Origin: Colletotrichum lupini
Taxonomy: Eukaryota; Ascomycota; Sordariomycetes; Glomerellales; Glomerellaceae
Direction of reading: 5' to 3'
NCBI RefSeq assembly: GCF_023278565.1
Contig: NC_064675.1
Coordinates: forward strand, 3,410,001-3,474,000
Length of the DNA: 64,000 nt
The notes under the pieces were generated by a model, which was not told where the DNA came from, made no database searches, and saw only the letters and a list, made by a program, of their open reading frames with translations. The position numbers and the translations under genes are program-made. Shown here in pieces: positions 1-13,254 of the stretch. Every line of letters starts with the position of its first letter. Within the stretch, counting starts at the first letter, position 1.

Positions 1-3000
1 CTCTGGCTCACCCAAGATGCCAACCATTACAGATACAGGCTGAACCATGGCGGTACTCTTCTACGGAGTACTTCTCGACTGTAGCATACCGACAACTCAT
101 CAGGTCAACAATCTTCCGACACTACGAGTGGTTTTTACTTGGCGTGTTCGTGTTCCATCTGCCCGTACCCCCTCCTTCGAGGTGACAGTGTTGATCTCAT
201 CAAAAGGAATAGGCACGTACCTCGAAGCTTTCCTCGCAAATCTCATCTCGTTGCGTAGTGTACGGCAACATTGCACACATCCCCCGCGCGCCCCAGTCTC
301 TGTCTTTCCCCGACCGCCCTGCTCCTTGTCGATGCTTGGGTAAATACATGACTGGCTATGCAATCTGCGTGCCGTCGGCGAGAAATGCTCATCAATCAAG
401 GATGCCACGGCCTGTGTGGTCACATATGGATCGAGCGATGTACGTCTACTGCGTATATGCAAGCCCGTTCTTCTCCACGAACCCCCGCCGGATGATCTCC
501 ATCGCCTCCCCCCTTCCTGACACCTCGCAAAGGGACAATCACCAAACCCTTGTCATGCTTATCCGTGATACCTAGGTACTAGCAGCTATGGCTGGCCAGA
601 CTTTTTTTCTTTTTTTCCTTTTCACGCCATGGTGGACCCTTTGCCGTTACTGATGAACCCTGTTCCTCAGTAGTGACGCAGCGCAACCAAGCATCCGCGT
701 AGCCGATGAAGGATTTCGAGCTGTATTAGCCTGTGAGTGGGACAAGCTTTAAAAGGACGATAGTTATGAACGTGCCGACGAAAACCAGGTTGGCGCATTC
801 TTCCGAGAGACTACTACGGCACGCGAGGAACCAAGCGTGGTGTGTTGATATGTGTAACACGGACCGATATGCTTAGATTTCGGAACAAGATACCACGGAG
901 TGCGCACACGGCTGCTTCATGGTCGCCAAAAGGGGTCGGCGTGTGCCACGTACGCCTTCGCGAACTTACGCTTCGGGTCACATCGCGACTTTAGACGGAC
1001 TTGAGCCGAGCGTACCGTAGAAGGAGAAAAACTGCTCAGGCGTAACGTAACACGTATATCATCTCACGGAACGATGCAGCTGTCAAACACGAGGATGAAG
1101 CAGGTTGTTTGGCTCGGAGGAGACGTGTTTGGGGTCGATCAGCCAAGTATACGCCTCGCAAGAGACACACCGAGTTGAGGCAGGGAGAATCTTTACACGT
1201 CCCGTTGGCTTACACAGTAGACAGTGGGAGGAGACGAATAGGAAGCACAAAGAGCCTTGCAGCACTCACTTATGGTTGGGCAATCTGTCGCTAAGGTCCT
1301 ATTGGTTATAGGTGTTTTTTTAGGCGACCGTTGCACACAGTTTACGCAGTACGATCCCGCCTGATAATTGACTTTGGAAGACGGGACGATCTCAGCTCCG
1401 GAGACCAAATGTGGTCCCCGACGGACAACATGTTCAGGGCCGCATCCCGTCAGACGCTGAGCAGCGACATTGACCACGTCCGTACTGGAGGAGAAAACGA
1501 CGCGTAGGGACCTCGGGGTGATTATGTTTTCCTACGATGTATGTCGTCGGCGGCGGAACCCGCAAGGAACTGTCTCCCATGAGACCTCGTTAGCGTCCAC
1601 GTTGTTCGGTCATACGCACCTAGACGGGGCGAAGTATGAAGAGCACAGATTCGGAAGGGTAAGAAGCTCCAAAGATGCCTTTGAGTCTTGAGAATGAGGC
1701 CCCAGCTGGCCTTACTAAGTCCTTAGCGATGATCCCAAACGGTCTTCGTCCCGGAGCCAGATAATCAAGATACCTTGCAGGCTTACATGACCTAGAAAAC
1801 AGTCAGTTGCCATTGGTTTTCCTCGGCTCGCCCTACCAGTAGACGCAATACAACGAATGCAATGGCACTAACGGCGCATGTTCTCGGCGCAATCTGGAGT
1901 GTTCAAGCGTGCACCTGCCGCCCGGTGATCCGGCCGCCCGACGGAAGAATCCACTCTTCACCCTTATTACTGGCGAATTATCATCACGGCTCCCTGTCGG
2001 CACCGTGCCTTTCCTTTACCTGCCTAGGTGGGCGCCTTAGCTAACCGTGAGGTAAGGATACAGGTAAGGATATGCGACGTTTCGATACCAGCCTGGGAAA
2101 CAGACTTTTGCTGCACGCCCCCCTTTCCTTCATTACTGTGTATTGTGGCATGTACCGCCGTATATCCCACCCCTCCCGGGGATATTCTCCACTCTCTCTT
2201 CATCCAATTCCCTGTCATTCCCATTTTTCTCCCGCGCAAGCCCCCCCGTCACTCAATCCCAGCGGACCCACCTCCGTCCGCACGTCCAAAGATACGACTG
2301 GCTCTTCACATCAACGCCACAACCACGGCCCTACGCCTCGATCTGCACTACTAACGATGAGAGACAAGGCTCCGAATCCCTCCTTGCAGCTCGGGCTGGT
2401 GGGCTGAAGGAAGGGGTTGACAGGCGTGACAGGCTTCGGAGGGAGGCGGAGACGAAGCAAGGCGACTGGGCCTTCAAGTCTCGGATTCTCAAAAGATGGA
2501 CGCCAGGCCACCAGCTTTGACTCTACAGCCTTGTCCACAGCCGCAGCCCTTCGGTCTTGCATCCGAAGAGGGCTAGCAAAGATCGCCCGGAGGATGAATT
2601 AAGATGATGTTCAAAATCACTGTGAGACTAGTCAGGACCAGGAGGGCTTGTTGCTAATTTTTGAACAGAACGCCTTTCTTTCTTCCCTTTCCATCCGCCA
2701 TCTTGCCTTTCTCCTTTGGGAAATGAGCGTCTCACGCGCTTCGAGAGGTGCAGGCATACGGATACAGATAGACGACGCTCAGACGCGTTCTCTCCCGTAT
2801 CCGTACATCCTTCTTCATCTGTCTCTGCCCTCATACCGCGGAGACGCCGTTAGATGTACCCGATGTACTAGGCTCGGAACGCAGGGCCTTGGGGCCGCGC
2901 CAGCCTATGGAAGGCCTCATCTCATCATTACGAGCTGGGTCCGAGGGAGGCGGCGCAACGTTTTCCCCCTCATGGACCATACCGGTATTGATATAGCATC

Positions 3001-5558
3001 CATCGAGTAGACCTCCCGCGTCTGCCCAGCCCAAGCGGCAGCATGGCTCCCCCCGAGATCCTGCCCGCGTAACGGTCGTCCCTCATCGGCCCGTCTGCAA
3101 CTTCATCTCGAGACCCGTCGACCCGTCTTCGCAGGGATTCTGTTTGTCAAAGGGACGAGCTCGATGTCTTCGGAGAGAGCGAGTGCTCGTATTTTCCGGT
3201 TCCTATGTAGAGAGGCCACCAGTCCAGGAGGTCTTCTGAACAGGATCACTTGCGGGAAAGCCAATGACCAGACAAGACGATTCGATCCGACCCCTTAATG
3301 CTCGCTCCGTTTTGACGTGCTCGTCCACGTCATTCCAAACAAAGCAGATTCCGAGAGATGCCCGTTGTTCCCAGAGACAGGAATAGAGTCATCGGCGCAG
3401 AGGTTCGCTTCTCTGGGTCCTCCAATGGCAGGATGAGGCGGGCCTCTCTCTCCTCCCTCATCTGACCTCGTCGTTGCTCTATCGACGGTGGAGGCATCGC
3501 ATCCGAGTCGTGGTTCCTACCCCTCCACCACCATCAACCTGTACATCTCATCTTTCAAGTACGGTAGTCAGGAATAGAAGCGGGAACATCGGCCGTTCCG
3601 TTTCGTGAGGTTGAGGAGGGGAGGGGAGTGTGGCATAGCCTCCTCGCAGCATCCAACTTCATCGATGAAAAGAATATTGGTCCATGACGTTGTAAAACAT
3701 AGTTACACACCACCACGGATCCCAAGATCTGGGTATCCCATCGCGGGATCTAAGGTAGAGTTTAAGAATAGAAAGAAAAAAACTCCGTTCGGTCATCCCG
3801 TCTTCCCGATCCAGGCTCCCGGGACGCAAACTTCTGGGACGCGACACACTTCTCTGAGACTAAAGGGAGAAAGAAGGTATCCAATCGTGGAGCGTAGTCT
3901 ATAGAGCGAGGTGAATGCTTGATACACGCGAGCGCCTTGCACCCTTCACGAGCCTGTCTTTTGCGTGAGGGGGCTTGTGATAGGCAATGCTATAGATATT
4001 CGACTCTCATTATTCCCTACTTCCTATCGAAACCTCGTTTACCTCCTAGATGTGAGATGCGTTCAGCCCAAGGCGAGAGGGATGCGAGCTTCGTTCGGTG
4101 CTCCTTCGGGATGGGCCACGTCTGCGTTTGTCGACACCATGCTTGCCGGTATCGAAGCCGTCTAGAAGCTGCCCGGGGATCCGGTTCGCTAGTCCATCCA
4201 AAAGGCGGACGAAGAATAGTAAACAAGACTTGGTCCATGTCCCCTTTCTTCCCGTCCCGAAGCTTTCTCACGCTTACTCACGCTTCACCTCCCTCCCCCT
4301 TTTCCCCGGGAACGTAGTCAAGAGGCCGTGAGAAGCTCATTCATCCCGGACCGTGAATAGAATCAAGACATGAGATGCTCAACATCACCACTCAACACGG
4401 GACGAGCACCATCCATACCCCTCCCACCCCCCACCCCCTTTTCCCCCGTCGTGGAGGTTTCATGAGACCATCTCCATGTGCCGTCCTCCCTCGGAGACAT
4501 TTCGGGGATCAATACCAAAAGACAACGGTAAAGAGATACGGGACAAAGAGAAGAAGAAGGGTGCAAAGGATACACAAGCATATCATCCCCGTCAAGCCGG
4601 GCATGTCCGATTCGGACCTATTCTCGTCTCCCTACCCGTGTCCATCCAAGCAATCGTACGTCAACATTGGCATCAACATCACGACACATACCCCAATCTC
4701 CCAGGACAACCCGTCGTATACCACGGCCGAGTTCAGGATCCATCCTCCCCTCTCTCCTCCCTTTCCCGGTTCCTACTTCTTCATCTCGCTCTACGTCCAC
4801 TCTCCTCCCACTTCCCTCGCAACCCCCTGCCCTCTACATCACCCAAGGAACATTCTCTTCACCGCAATCCCAAGAAACAAGATTACAAAAGACGACACGG
4901 CGACAATAACCAGACGAGGTCCAATATCGCGAGTGACAGTATAGATCAAGAACCCCCCCAAAAACAACACCCACCATGTTCACCCCTTTCCTCCTCGCCC
5001 AAAACCTCACCTTCCCTTGCCTTCCCCAAGTCTTCCCTGGCCATTCACATCGATCCCCTCCATGGCATCCTACCCATACGCACACCACTTCATCTCCAAG
5101 GATGAAGCTTCACCAACATACTCTCCCTCAATCACCTACCATACACACAGACAGACAGACGCGTAGATAGATGAAATCCACTGGCGTAACTGAACCCCCT
5201 CCCGTACCTCCTCCCGCACGCAACATCACACGGGAAAAAGGGTCGGAGAAAAAAAAACTCTGCTCACATCCACAACCTTCCTCATTTCATTATCATAAGA
5301 CACTATAGTTACGGCGGGAGGGACCAGTCACAATATCTCCTTAACCCCTGGATGCCTGCCTCCCGGAAAACCCGTCCAAGTAGACAATGACAACAGCAAC
5401 GTTGAAATCTCCAAAAAACTCCACGTTCCAATGCAATGCTGCTCTAATGCTCCGGTTCTTCTCCCCAACCTGGAATACGACAGACACTAGACACCAGACT
5501 TGCCCTCGAGTCTTTCCCCAAAGTGATGCAGTCAACCAACAAACACCCCCCCCCCCTT
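1..5558. other. gene-poor left end, no supported gene
   Basis: About 5.6 kb in which no reading frame gives a recognisable protein. The open frames are short, overlap on both strands and are rich in Pro, Ser, Arg or His, as expected from non-coding C/T-rich DNA. There is no clear exon-intron-exon series with conserved residues. The part nearest 5.5 kb should contain the 3' UTR of separase, which is read leftwards. An 11-C run lies at 5546-5556, just past the separase stop. One copy of TACGGAGTA is at 62-70. A lineage-specific gene or non-coding RNA cannot be excluded. Confidence 0.5.
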
Positions 5559-8500
5559 TCAAGCACCCTCGGCCTTGTCCTTGCCAATATACACCGGAAT
5601 GCCGTATACACATACCGCGCCAGCCGTGATGTACCTGAATCGACAGGCGTCCCTAGCCCTGGCGACAGCCTCCACGAGCGACGCGTTCCCACGCCCGGTA
5701 GCCTTTGTCGTCTCCTTCTTCGCCTTGCTCTTCTTCTCCGTGGCAAAAAGTCCCTTGCCCTTGCCCTTCTTCTTCGAGCTGTCCTCAATAAACGTGCCCC
5801 TTTCCATCAGTCCCCATTCCTCAAACAACCGGCCCGCATACCGGTCAATGTCCCTATCCGTCACGTCCCACAACGTGCCCACAACGGCGGGACACCCGGC
5901 GAGCATGTAGTTCCATACTGGACCGTGGCACTCGTACTCGCCGACGTTCTGCAGGGACGCCGAGCTACACCCCATCAGCAGCGCCGCAGCCTTGCATTTC
6001 TCCAGTCTGCGGATCGTCTTGCCTCGAATGTACTGCGCGCCGCTGCCGTGGCCAAAGTAGAGGAGTATGTCAGACTTCTTGAGCGCTCCCTCGAACTCGT
6101 CCTCGGTCGGTGTACGCGAGACGATGCCTGTCCAGGACTCGCACAGCTTCTCCTTGAGGGGCTTTTCGAAAGTGGCGAGAGTGTTCTTGAGATCAGAGCC
6201 GGGGTTCAGAATGTACGTGCCACCGACAGGTGATACAGTGTGTCGGTGGTGGGCCTTTTCGTCATCAGAATCTCGGGCCTCGCGCTGCTCTAGAAGTAGT
6301 CGACGCAGACAGGACAATGAGGGAACGCGAGAATACGCCAGACCCTCCGTGCATGGGAGTGATTCCCAAGGGAAGGCATGGAGAGCCTTGTCGAGGATGA
6401 GAATGCTGTGGGCGCCTTCCTCGGGCTCCGAAGTCTTGGCAGCGTTATGGTACGCCTGAAGAGCATCAAACGTATCCAAGACCATGGAGTCAAAGTCAAT
6501 CTCATCGTAGGCGTTTCTCTCGCCGTGGAACTGAAGAATGTCCACGACAAAGTAGAGAAGATCGTTCAGAGGCTCCTCAAGATCGCTGTCCGGCATAGAC
6601 GGGTCTCCCAGGCCAACGAAAAGATCGAGGATACGCGGCTCCAAGGTAATCTTGGGGGACTTGCTAGTCTTTTTTCCTCGGACCTGCCTGCGCGAGGGCA
6701 GATGCTTATCAAGAATCTTGGAAAAGGCCTTTTGGAACTTGGCGATGAGATCGGCGCGATGACGATGTTGGGAGAAGATGCCCTTGAACCCACCGAGCCA
6801 GACCTGCTCGACATTGTCGAGGAGATCCTTGAATCTGTTGTCCAGATTCTCGCGCTGAGCCCACCACGCTGATTTGGCCCCCTTTGCAGTGTAGTCACCA
6901 GTGTTGTGGCAACTCGCGTTGGTCGCCTGGATAATATCCATAAGCTCGTCGTGACCATGCTGGAAGTCGAACAGCTCGTCCTCGCCGTCGCGAGAAGCCA
7001 CACGCTCCAGCGGTAGTCGTAAGACGAAAGGGCTCTGGCCTGATTGTAACTTGGTGATGCACAAATCCTTGCGGTTGTCGCTTAGCGCGATCGACAGGAC
7101 ACTCCACGCTTCAGGAATGATGTCGATGTAGTCACGCTGGAATTTCGCCATATCGTCAACAGTAACAATGCTTGCCCGTCTATCATCCTTTAACGTGAGA
7201 GCAAGTGGCCAGCCCGCCTCGCTGAAGCTGGCATTGAGGTGATCCGTGGCTACGGTGTTTCGCTCCCGTTTCCAAGTCAGATTTCGTGCAAACTCGACGG
7301 AGCAGGCGGCATATCCAAAGCCTCCCATGTGTTTGGGCGTCCGATGAGAGGCTGCCGATAGGAAAATGCCCGTGCTCTGAAGCAACGCAGAGATGCGATG
7401 AACCAGGTGTCCATTTCCTGAAATAGCAGCGGCAGCTTGAGCTTCCATGAGCTGAGCTTGCGCTTGTTCCAAAGTTTCGACAAAGGTTGCGTTTTCTCTC
7501 ATCACCTTACGCTCGGCAGAGGTAGCACGGCCTTGCGCCTTTCGCGGAGAGGATGCCGTCGGTTGCGTCTTTTCCGTGTTGTTTTTGTCGGTTGCGGCGT
7601 GGATGGACGGGTAAGAGATGGTTGATTCCTTCACAACCGAGAAGACTGAATCGCCCTCCATCTGCTTGATACCCTGTTCAATCAAACAAGTAGCCTCACC
7701 AATCTGGACTCGCAAAGACTCTCGCAAGCTGCTAGATATCTGCTTCGCCTCCTCGAGAAGCTCTGCTGCTGCTGCCCAGTCACCCTTACTAAGGTGGACA
7801 AGTGCTTTGTACAACAGCATGGAGGCTTTGAGGTCGGATGCGCTCTCGTTTGCTGCAATGACAGAGGCCTTTGGAGCAGCAGCAGCAGCAGCAGCTTTTG
7901 TCCTGGGCGCTGCCACTCTTTTCGTAACTCTGGTCGCTCTCGTGGCAGCTGGGTCCGCTGGCTTAGTCACTCGTGTTCTGCGCGCAGCCGGTGCCTTGAG
8001 CGTGAGCTTTGCCATCTTACTGACCACCTGCTCATCGTTGACGCCAGTGATTGCGCCTCGGTTGCTGTTGTTTAAGGTTCCAAGCGTGACCTCGGCAAGC
8101 TCAAGGAGTAGATGCTCGTTCTCGTGGTCCTTCATCTCTCCAAACGAGGCACTCAGCTCGCAAGCCAGCTGGAACGCCTGACGTGTAGGCTTGACAGCCG
8201 TAGCCATGAGCTGCCTTGCTTCATTCAAGTAGCCAAGGCTCTTGTCGAGTTTGCAGGCTTTCAGCCATACCGAACCGATCCAACTAGCAGCCTGAGCTCT
8301 GTAGATGGAGGCGTTTGTGGCGTTGGCAACCTGGTGCGCCTTCTCGGCATAATAGACAGTCTCCTGAAACATTCCCAGGTGAGCGTATACGGAAGAAAGG
8401 TGCAGCATGGCTCTCAGAAGACCACAAGCAAGTGCCCAGCTGTCAGGACCGTCGGATAGCTCGATCAGATTTGTCGAAATGCCAGTCGATACAAGGCTTT

Positions 8501-11500
8501 CCTCCGCATCAGGAGAACCTTCTCTAGAGGTCTGCTTGGACTCTGCCTTGGGCACATCTTTCCAGCGAGCCTCTAATTTCGTCCAGTCCTGGAACAAGAT
8601 TCGCACGCTCGTCTTGGCGTGAAACAAAGCATGCTGATATTCGCCCTTGTCCCAGTTAATTCGGGAAGAAAGACTAGCAGCTCTTGCCAAAAGCAACTTT
8701 CTTTGGAGCCTAGGAGCTTTCCTCACACTGGAAGAGTTTTCAAAGCTGATCTCGCCCTGCAGCAGCATCTTGTGGCTGCCTATTGTTAGCTGACTGCCCT
8801 CAATCTTTTGGGAGATATGACTTACGCCGCGTCAGAGTTCTGGTTTGCCAGCTGATACTCAGAGAGGGAGATCTGAAGGTTTACGGCACCAAGGTCGGGA
8901 TTGGTAGCTGAGGCCTCCGCGAGTTTCTTGGCTTTGTTGAGGATCTCTTCAGCCTTCTCGGAGTAACCAAGATGTGTGTATTGATCCGCGAGGTTACTTT
9001 GCGCCTGGAGAAGCAAGTCCGTGGAGGAATCGGAGAGCTTGGACGCGATGTCGGCACATAATGTCAAAACCGATAACAAGAATTCGTCCTCGCCCCTGAG
9101 TCTTGCATACTCGGCAATGGAATTGAGCTGCCTAATGAGTCCCTCAGTGTCGCTAACCTTGGATAGGAGATCGTTTTTGGTCTGGCACTGGTTGACAATC
9201 GAACGCCAGATACTCGTTGACTCTTCGAAGTCGGCTGTACGCCATTCTGTCTCTGTTGCAACGAGTGCCAGTGTAGACGAGAGACCGGCCTCGAGGTCGG
9301 AGACGTACCCAGCTAGACCAGCGTCATCACCAAAGTTCCCGTCACGACAGAGCTGCAAAGCAGCCTCTGCCTGCTCTCGAAGGCTCTGAAATTCGCCTTT
9401 GTCGCCGATTGACATGGTAAGCAGTTGCAGCAACGTCCGAAGGCGGTGGACAGGAAAGCGATCGGGCGCGTAGATTCTCAAAAGAGCCTCGGTAACCGGG
9501 TCCTTAATGTCGTTAGGCTTGGGGTCGCTAGACGTGTTGAAGAGGATGAGTTGAATGATGCGCTCCAGGACCGCAGCCCGCTCAACATCCGCAAGGAAGA
9601 AAGTCCAATCATTCCACGATTGGTCGAGCTTGACCATTGTACCTATTGTCCTTGACAATGTCTCGGCCTTGACGCTGGCGCTCCAGGCCACTGCAGGTGA
9701 ACTCTCAGCCAAAGATGCAGCCACCGTGGACAATACTCCGTCTTCAACCATGTTCGTGCAAATGAGCTTCAGTGCGTCGCGAGCATCGTTGACTCGACCA
9801 GCCTGCTTACAGAGGTCCGCAAAGTACTCGAGTTTCGCTGTTGTCTGCGCCTTCTCCTTCTCCTCAGAGGATCGGTCCTTGACACAGTCTACAGATCGTC
9901 TCAGAGCTCGAAGAGGAGTCTTATCTCCGGGTTTAGACTCGGCGTGGCGGCGATACCAGTTGAAGAACATGAAGTAGAGGTGCGAGAGTTTGACATGGTA
10001 GAGGTTTGAGGCGTCTGCCTTCGAGAGAGCGATACTCGCGTCGCCTACAAGGTCCAAGAGAATGAGACACTCTTGAAGTAGGCCGTCAAGCACTGTCCAG
10101 GTCATTTTGTTGTCGTCAAGTTGAGATTTGGCGACCATCAGGGCCGAGTCCAGGATTTGTGTTATCGAAGAAAGCAATAACTGTTTCCTCGACTCGTAGC
10201 GTACGTGATCTTTTGGGGAAGCGTCTTTCGTCGGCTGCTTCCCCAGCCATCGAAGGGCAAATCGGGGAAATTGGAGGACGAGGTCGTTGAGGAGTTTGTC
10301 TAAGCTTTGAGACTTATCCGTAAGTTTGCCAGCCAGGATTCCTACTGCCGACCTACGAGCAGCTGATAGATTAACCATGAGCTCCTCAAGTTCTGTGACG
10401 TCACCCTTCAGCGTCCCTTGGAGGGCGTCGTAAACTTCCTTCAAGTACGCAGACAAGGACTCCAGAGGTAAAGGTGTCTGTTTCCCGTATACAGCTACAA
10501 GCTGTGCGGCAACCGCGCAGCGCTTTGCGGGGGAATCGTTGACTGGGTCCAGAGTCGCCTTGATTTTCGAAATCCATTCGGCTGCTTCCGTGAAATGGCG
10601 AGCAGTCTGAGCCACCGTTCCCAGAGCCTGGTAAATCACAACGAGTGGTGATTTGGAAGCGACCTTCGGCTCCAGGCACTGACTCTTGACCATGGTGATG
10701 ATGCGATCGAAAGCGTTGAGAGACTTGCGATATGCCCCGGCTGAGTCAGACTTGACCCTGCGAATATATGAGGTGATGCACCGAGAAAGTGGTGAAATGA
10801 TGTCTTTGTCCACATCTGCCTTGTGGCCAGCCATGTGCCACCAATGCAGACGCGCCTCCAATCCCAGGGTTTGTAATTCCAGCGCAGTAGCCGGGGTGCA
10901 ACTCAGACGGCAGTCCACGGCAACGTCATCGTCTTTGCTTGCCAAGCTCGGGGCTAGAGAGAGGAGAAGTTGTGAAAGGAGATCGAGCTGTCGCGCAGCC
11001 TTCGTCTTCGCTGAGGGGGACTCCTTGGCTGATTCCAGGAGGAGGTTGATCGGTGAAGTCGGATGGGAAGGGACCAAGAATGGCAACGCTGCTTCGATCG
11101 TTGCTGGTTTCTTATTTGCAGACATTAAGCGCAAGATCTGCATCTGAGTCGTGATAACCAGGCAAAGTGTCGGGCCGGAGAACTTGGCATCACCAAAGTC
11201 CAAGATTTCTGCGAGACCTTTGACTTTGGTGCTTGCCGCTGTTGTTTTAGCTGCTTTCGTCTTTGGTTTCGCTGAAGGGGCCATTGCGTCGATTCTTTGC
11301 CTCAAAAGCGTCAGCTCCCGCAGCGCATGCTCCTGGAGGTCTAGTCCGACGAGCTTGCCAACGAATGAAGATATCCCGCTCTCGAGTTGCAGGTCGGGCA
11401 GTTGCACTGCGCCAGAGGTATGAAGGGATCTCAAACACGCAAACGCAGCTCGGAGGCACTCTACCGTCGCAAGGCAAGTGACTGTGGGAATCGTCGTTGT

Positions 11501-11977
11501 CGCGCTTTTCGTGGGCTTCGGTGTTGTTGTGGGTGACGTCGAGGTTCTGTTGAGTGAACGTGGCTGCATCGGGGTCATGGGCATGGAGTTGGACCGCCTC
11601 AGGGGCCGTTTGTTTTGAGGCTTTCGCAAGTCATCGCCTGAATTTTGTCGTCGGCACGGGGTCGAAGGTTGGGTGGGAAGTGCAGGCTTGGATGCCTCGG
11701 TGAGTGATTTGAGGGCGACATTGATTATGTGCGCCGCCAGCGCGGCCTTCTCCTTTGTTGTCAGTTCCTCCTTTTTGCTCGCAGTCGCGGCCCCCCGTGC
11801 TGTGCCAGTGGCCTTCCCTCGTGTTGTCGTGGCCACTTTCTTCTTTTGCGCTGTCGATTGCGCCTCGGCCTCGGTCGCGAGAAGTTCTTTGAGTAGCACC
11901 GTGGTTGTTGATGTGCATGTTGCAGTCGATCCAGCCGCCGCCTTAACGGCGTCGACTTTGCTTTGTAACGTAGTCAT
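5559..11977 (-). CDS. ESP1: separase (separin), cysteine endopeptidase of peptidase family C50
   Basis: Separase cleaves the kleisin subunit of cohesin at anaphase onset and is held inactive by securin until APC/C acts. Two exons, 11977-8826 and 8775-5559, join across a 50-bp intron (8776-8825; GTAAGT donor, GCTAAC branch, CAG acceptor) to give 2122 residues, normal for fungal separases (BimB, Cut1). The first ~1000 residues begin with a low-complexity Ala/Thr/Ser/Lys stretch and continue as TPR-like helical repeats. The C-terminal ~400 residues carry the protease domain: the catalytic His lies in a YFGHGSG motif (about residue 1960) and the catalytic Cys in LLMGCSSA (about 1987), followed by the family's VVGTLWDVTDRDIDRY segment. 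A Lys/Ser-rich insert (about 2050-2080) follows the catalytic region. Both catalytic residues are present, so the enzyme looks functional. The start is the first ATG of the long frame; an internal start is possible. Confidence 0.95.
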
Positions 11978-12370
11978 TAGGTTGTATGTATCCGGGTCAT
12001 AAGCGGCGTTTCGTCATGAAGTCTTTTTATTCATGAAGAGGAAATAGGAAGTGTTTCCTGATCCAAACATGGGCAAATGGCCGTTTGTAGGTAAAGGTAG
12101 TTTGATGTGTGACTTCATGCTAGTCCACAAAGGCCTGCAGCTGGCAGTTGTCAGGTCTCGCTAAACAATGCCCCGGGTCGTTGCCCGGAGCAACCGCAAT
12201 CCCGGTTCGGTCCGTGCAGCAGGGACCATCGATGCACGGGCCATCCGGAATTTGAGAACCGCGAAAGGAGCACTCTCGAAGCTTTTTGACTCCTTCCAGA
12301 AGAACAACCATTTCGAACGCGACAGCACAGCGAAGACGACGTGTGTGTGTGTTCTTACAGAGGTCGATTC

Positions 12371-12455
<85 letters not shown>

Positions 12456-12512
12456 CCCCCCCCCCCGCCTCCCCCCCCCCCCCCCCTCCCCCCACCCCCC
12501 CCCCCGCCCAAA
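11978..12512. promoter_or_regulatory. divergent promoter region between separase and the DUF5321-type gene
   Basis: About 535 bp separate the two start codons, which point away from each other, so both promoters should lie here. The proximal 140 bp on the right side is almost pure C on the plus strand (see the repeat at 12372). Just before it is a short GTGTGTGTGT run (about 12342-12351). Open frames through this region encode only poly-Pro or poly-Gly and are artefacts of the homopolymer. Confidence 0.5.
12372..12505. repeat. very long poly-C / poly-G homopolymer tract
   Basis: On the plus strand 81 uninterrupted C residues run from 12372 to 12452. They are followed by further C runs of 13, 16, 6 and 11, broken by single T, G or A bases or short breaks, up to 12505. 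The tract ends 7 bp before the ATG at 12513, so it would form the 5' UTR or core promoter of the downstream gene. Such sequence can form i-motif (C strand) and G-quadruplex (G strand) structures. Its exact length is not reliable, because homopolymers of this size are often miscounted in assembly. Confidence 0.85.
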
Positions 12513-13210
12513 ATGTCTCGAGTTGCGACACATAGGCTGTTTGCAGCACCTTCTTCGGGCCTCCGCGCCGTGGCCATTGCGCAAGCTGCGAATCGCTCCA
12601 TTTACTTCCAGTCGCGATACTCAAGCTCCCTTCCTACGGTGGCCCAACTCGATTTCTGGAAGGGCCTCATCCCCAAGCCTTTCAGGTCCGAAGAGAAACT
12701 TACCGACGACCCCATGATCAAGCGAGTCAAGCCGAAGAGAAAGAAGGAATGGAACCCGGCCACGTTCTACATTGTCATTTTCCTCCTGATCGGCTCCATG
12801 TCCATCAACATGCTGTCGACGAAGCAGGCGTTCGAGGCGTTCTCTCGACAGGCAGATGTCCGCATCAGCGTCTTGCGGGAGGTGGTTGAGAAGCTACAGA
12901 GGGGCGAGACGGTTGACGTGGAGAAGGCGCTGGGTACGGGCGACGCTCAGAAGGAGTTGGACTGGGAGGAGTGTATGTTCTACAATTCACAAGCGCTGAA
13001 ATCGCGTTGACGATGCTGACCACAAGTTTTTACTTAGTGCTAAGAGAGATTGAGCGAGAAGATGCGTCGCGACAAAAGAAGCAGGAAAAGGCACGGCAGG
13101 CGGAGGCGGCAACAACGGCGGCGGCGAGTAGCAAGGCCGAAGCACAACCAACAGCGGTAGTGCCCGAAGCCGCAAGGCCACCGGCGCGGGGCATGTCGAG
13201 CTTTTTTTAG
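12513..13210 (+). CDS. DUF5321-type small mitochondrial membrane protein
   Basis: Two exons, 12513-12972 and 13038-13210, join across a 65-bp intron (GTATGT donor, GCTGAC branch, CTTAG acceptor) into a 210-residue protein. The ATG directly after the poly-C tract is chosen because the frame upstream is only poly-Pro. Visible parts: a basic N-terminus rich in Arg, Ala and Ser without acids (first ~35 residues, like a mitochondrial presequence); a KRVKPKRKKEWNP basic stretch before one hydrophobic span (TFYIVIFLLIGSMSINML, about 85-103); then a soluble helical tail ending in a Lys/Arg/Ala/Glu-rich coiled-coil-like stretch. This matches the layout I recall for the fungal DUF5321 family, whose role is unknown. 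The assignment rests on pattern memory, not a search. Confidence 0.72.
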
Positions 13211-13254
13211 TTATGCAAATGGCAACGCTTTGGATTGGTACAAATCGTGGTGGT

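Noticed and set aside
4375..5105. Two overlapping plus-strand open frames of about 190-210 codons
   Set aside because: Rich in Pro, Ser and His, no conserved motif, no splice partner, and overlapping in two frames at once, which fits C-rich non-coding DNA.
8822..11977. Reading the 5' half of separase as a separate gene
   Set aside because: A 50-bp intron with perfect splice signals joins it in frame to the catalytic half, and the total length matches the family.
12120..12624. Several open frames on both strands encoding poly-Pro, poly-Gly or mixed runs
   Set aside because: They are produced by the C/G homopolymer in every frame. Only the frame starting at the ATG at 12513 leads into a plausible protein.
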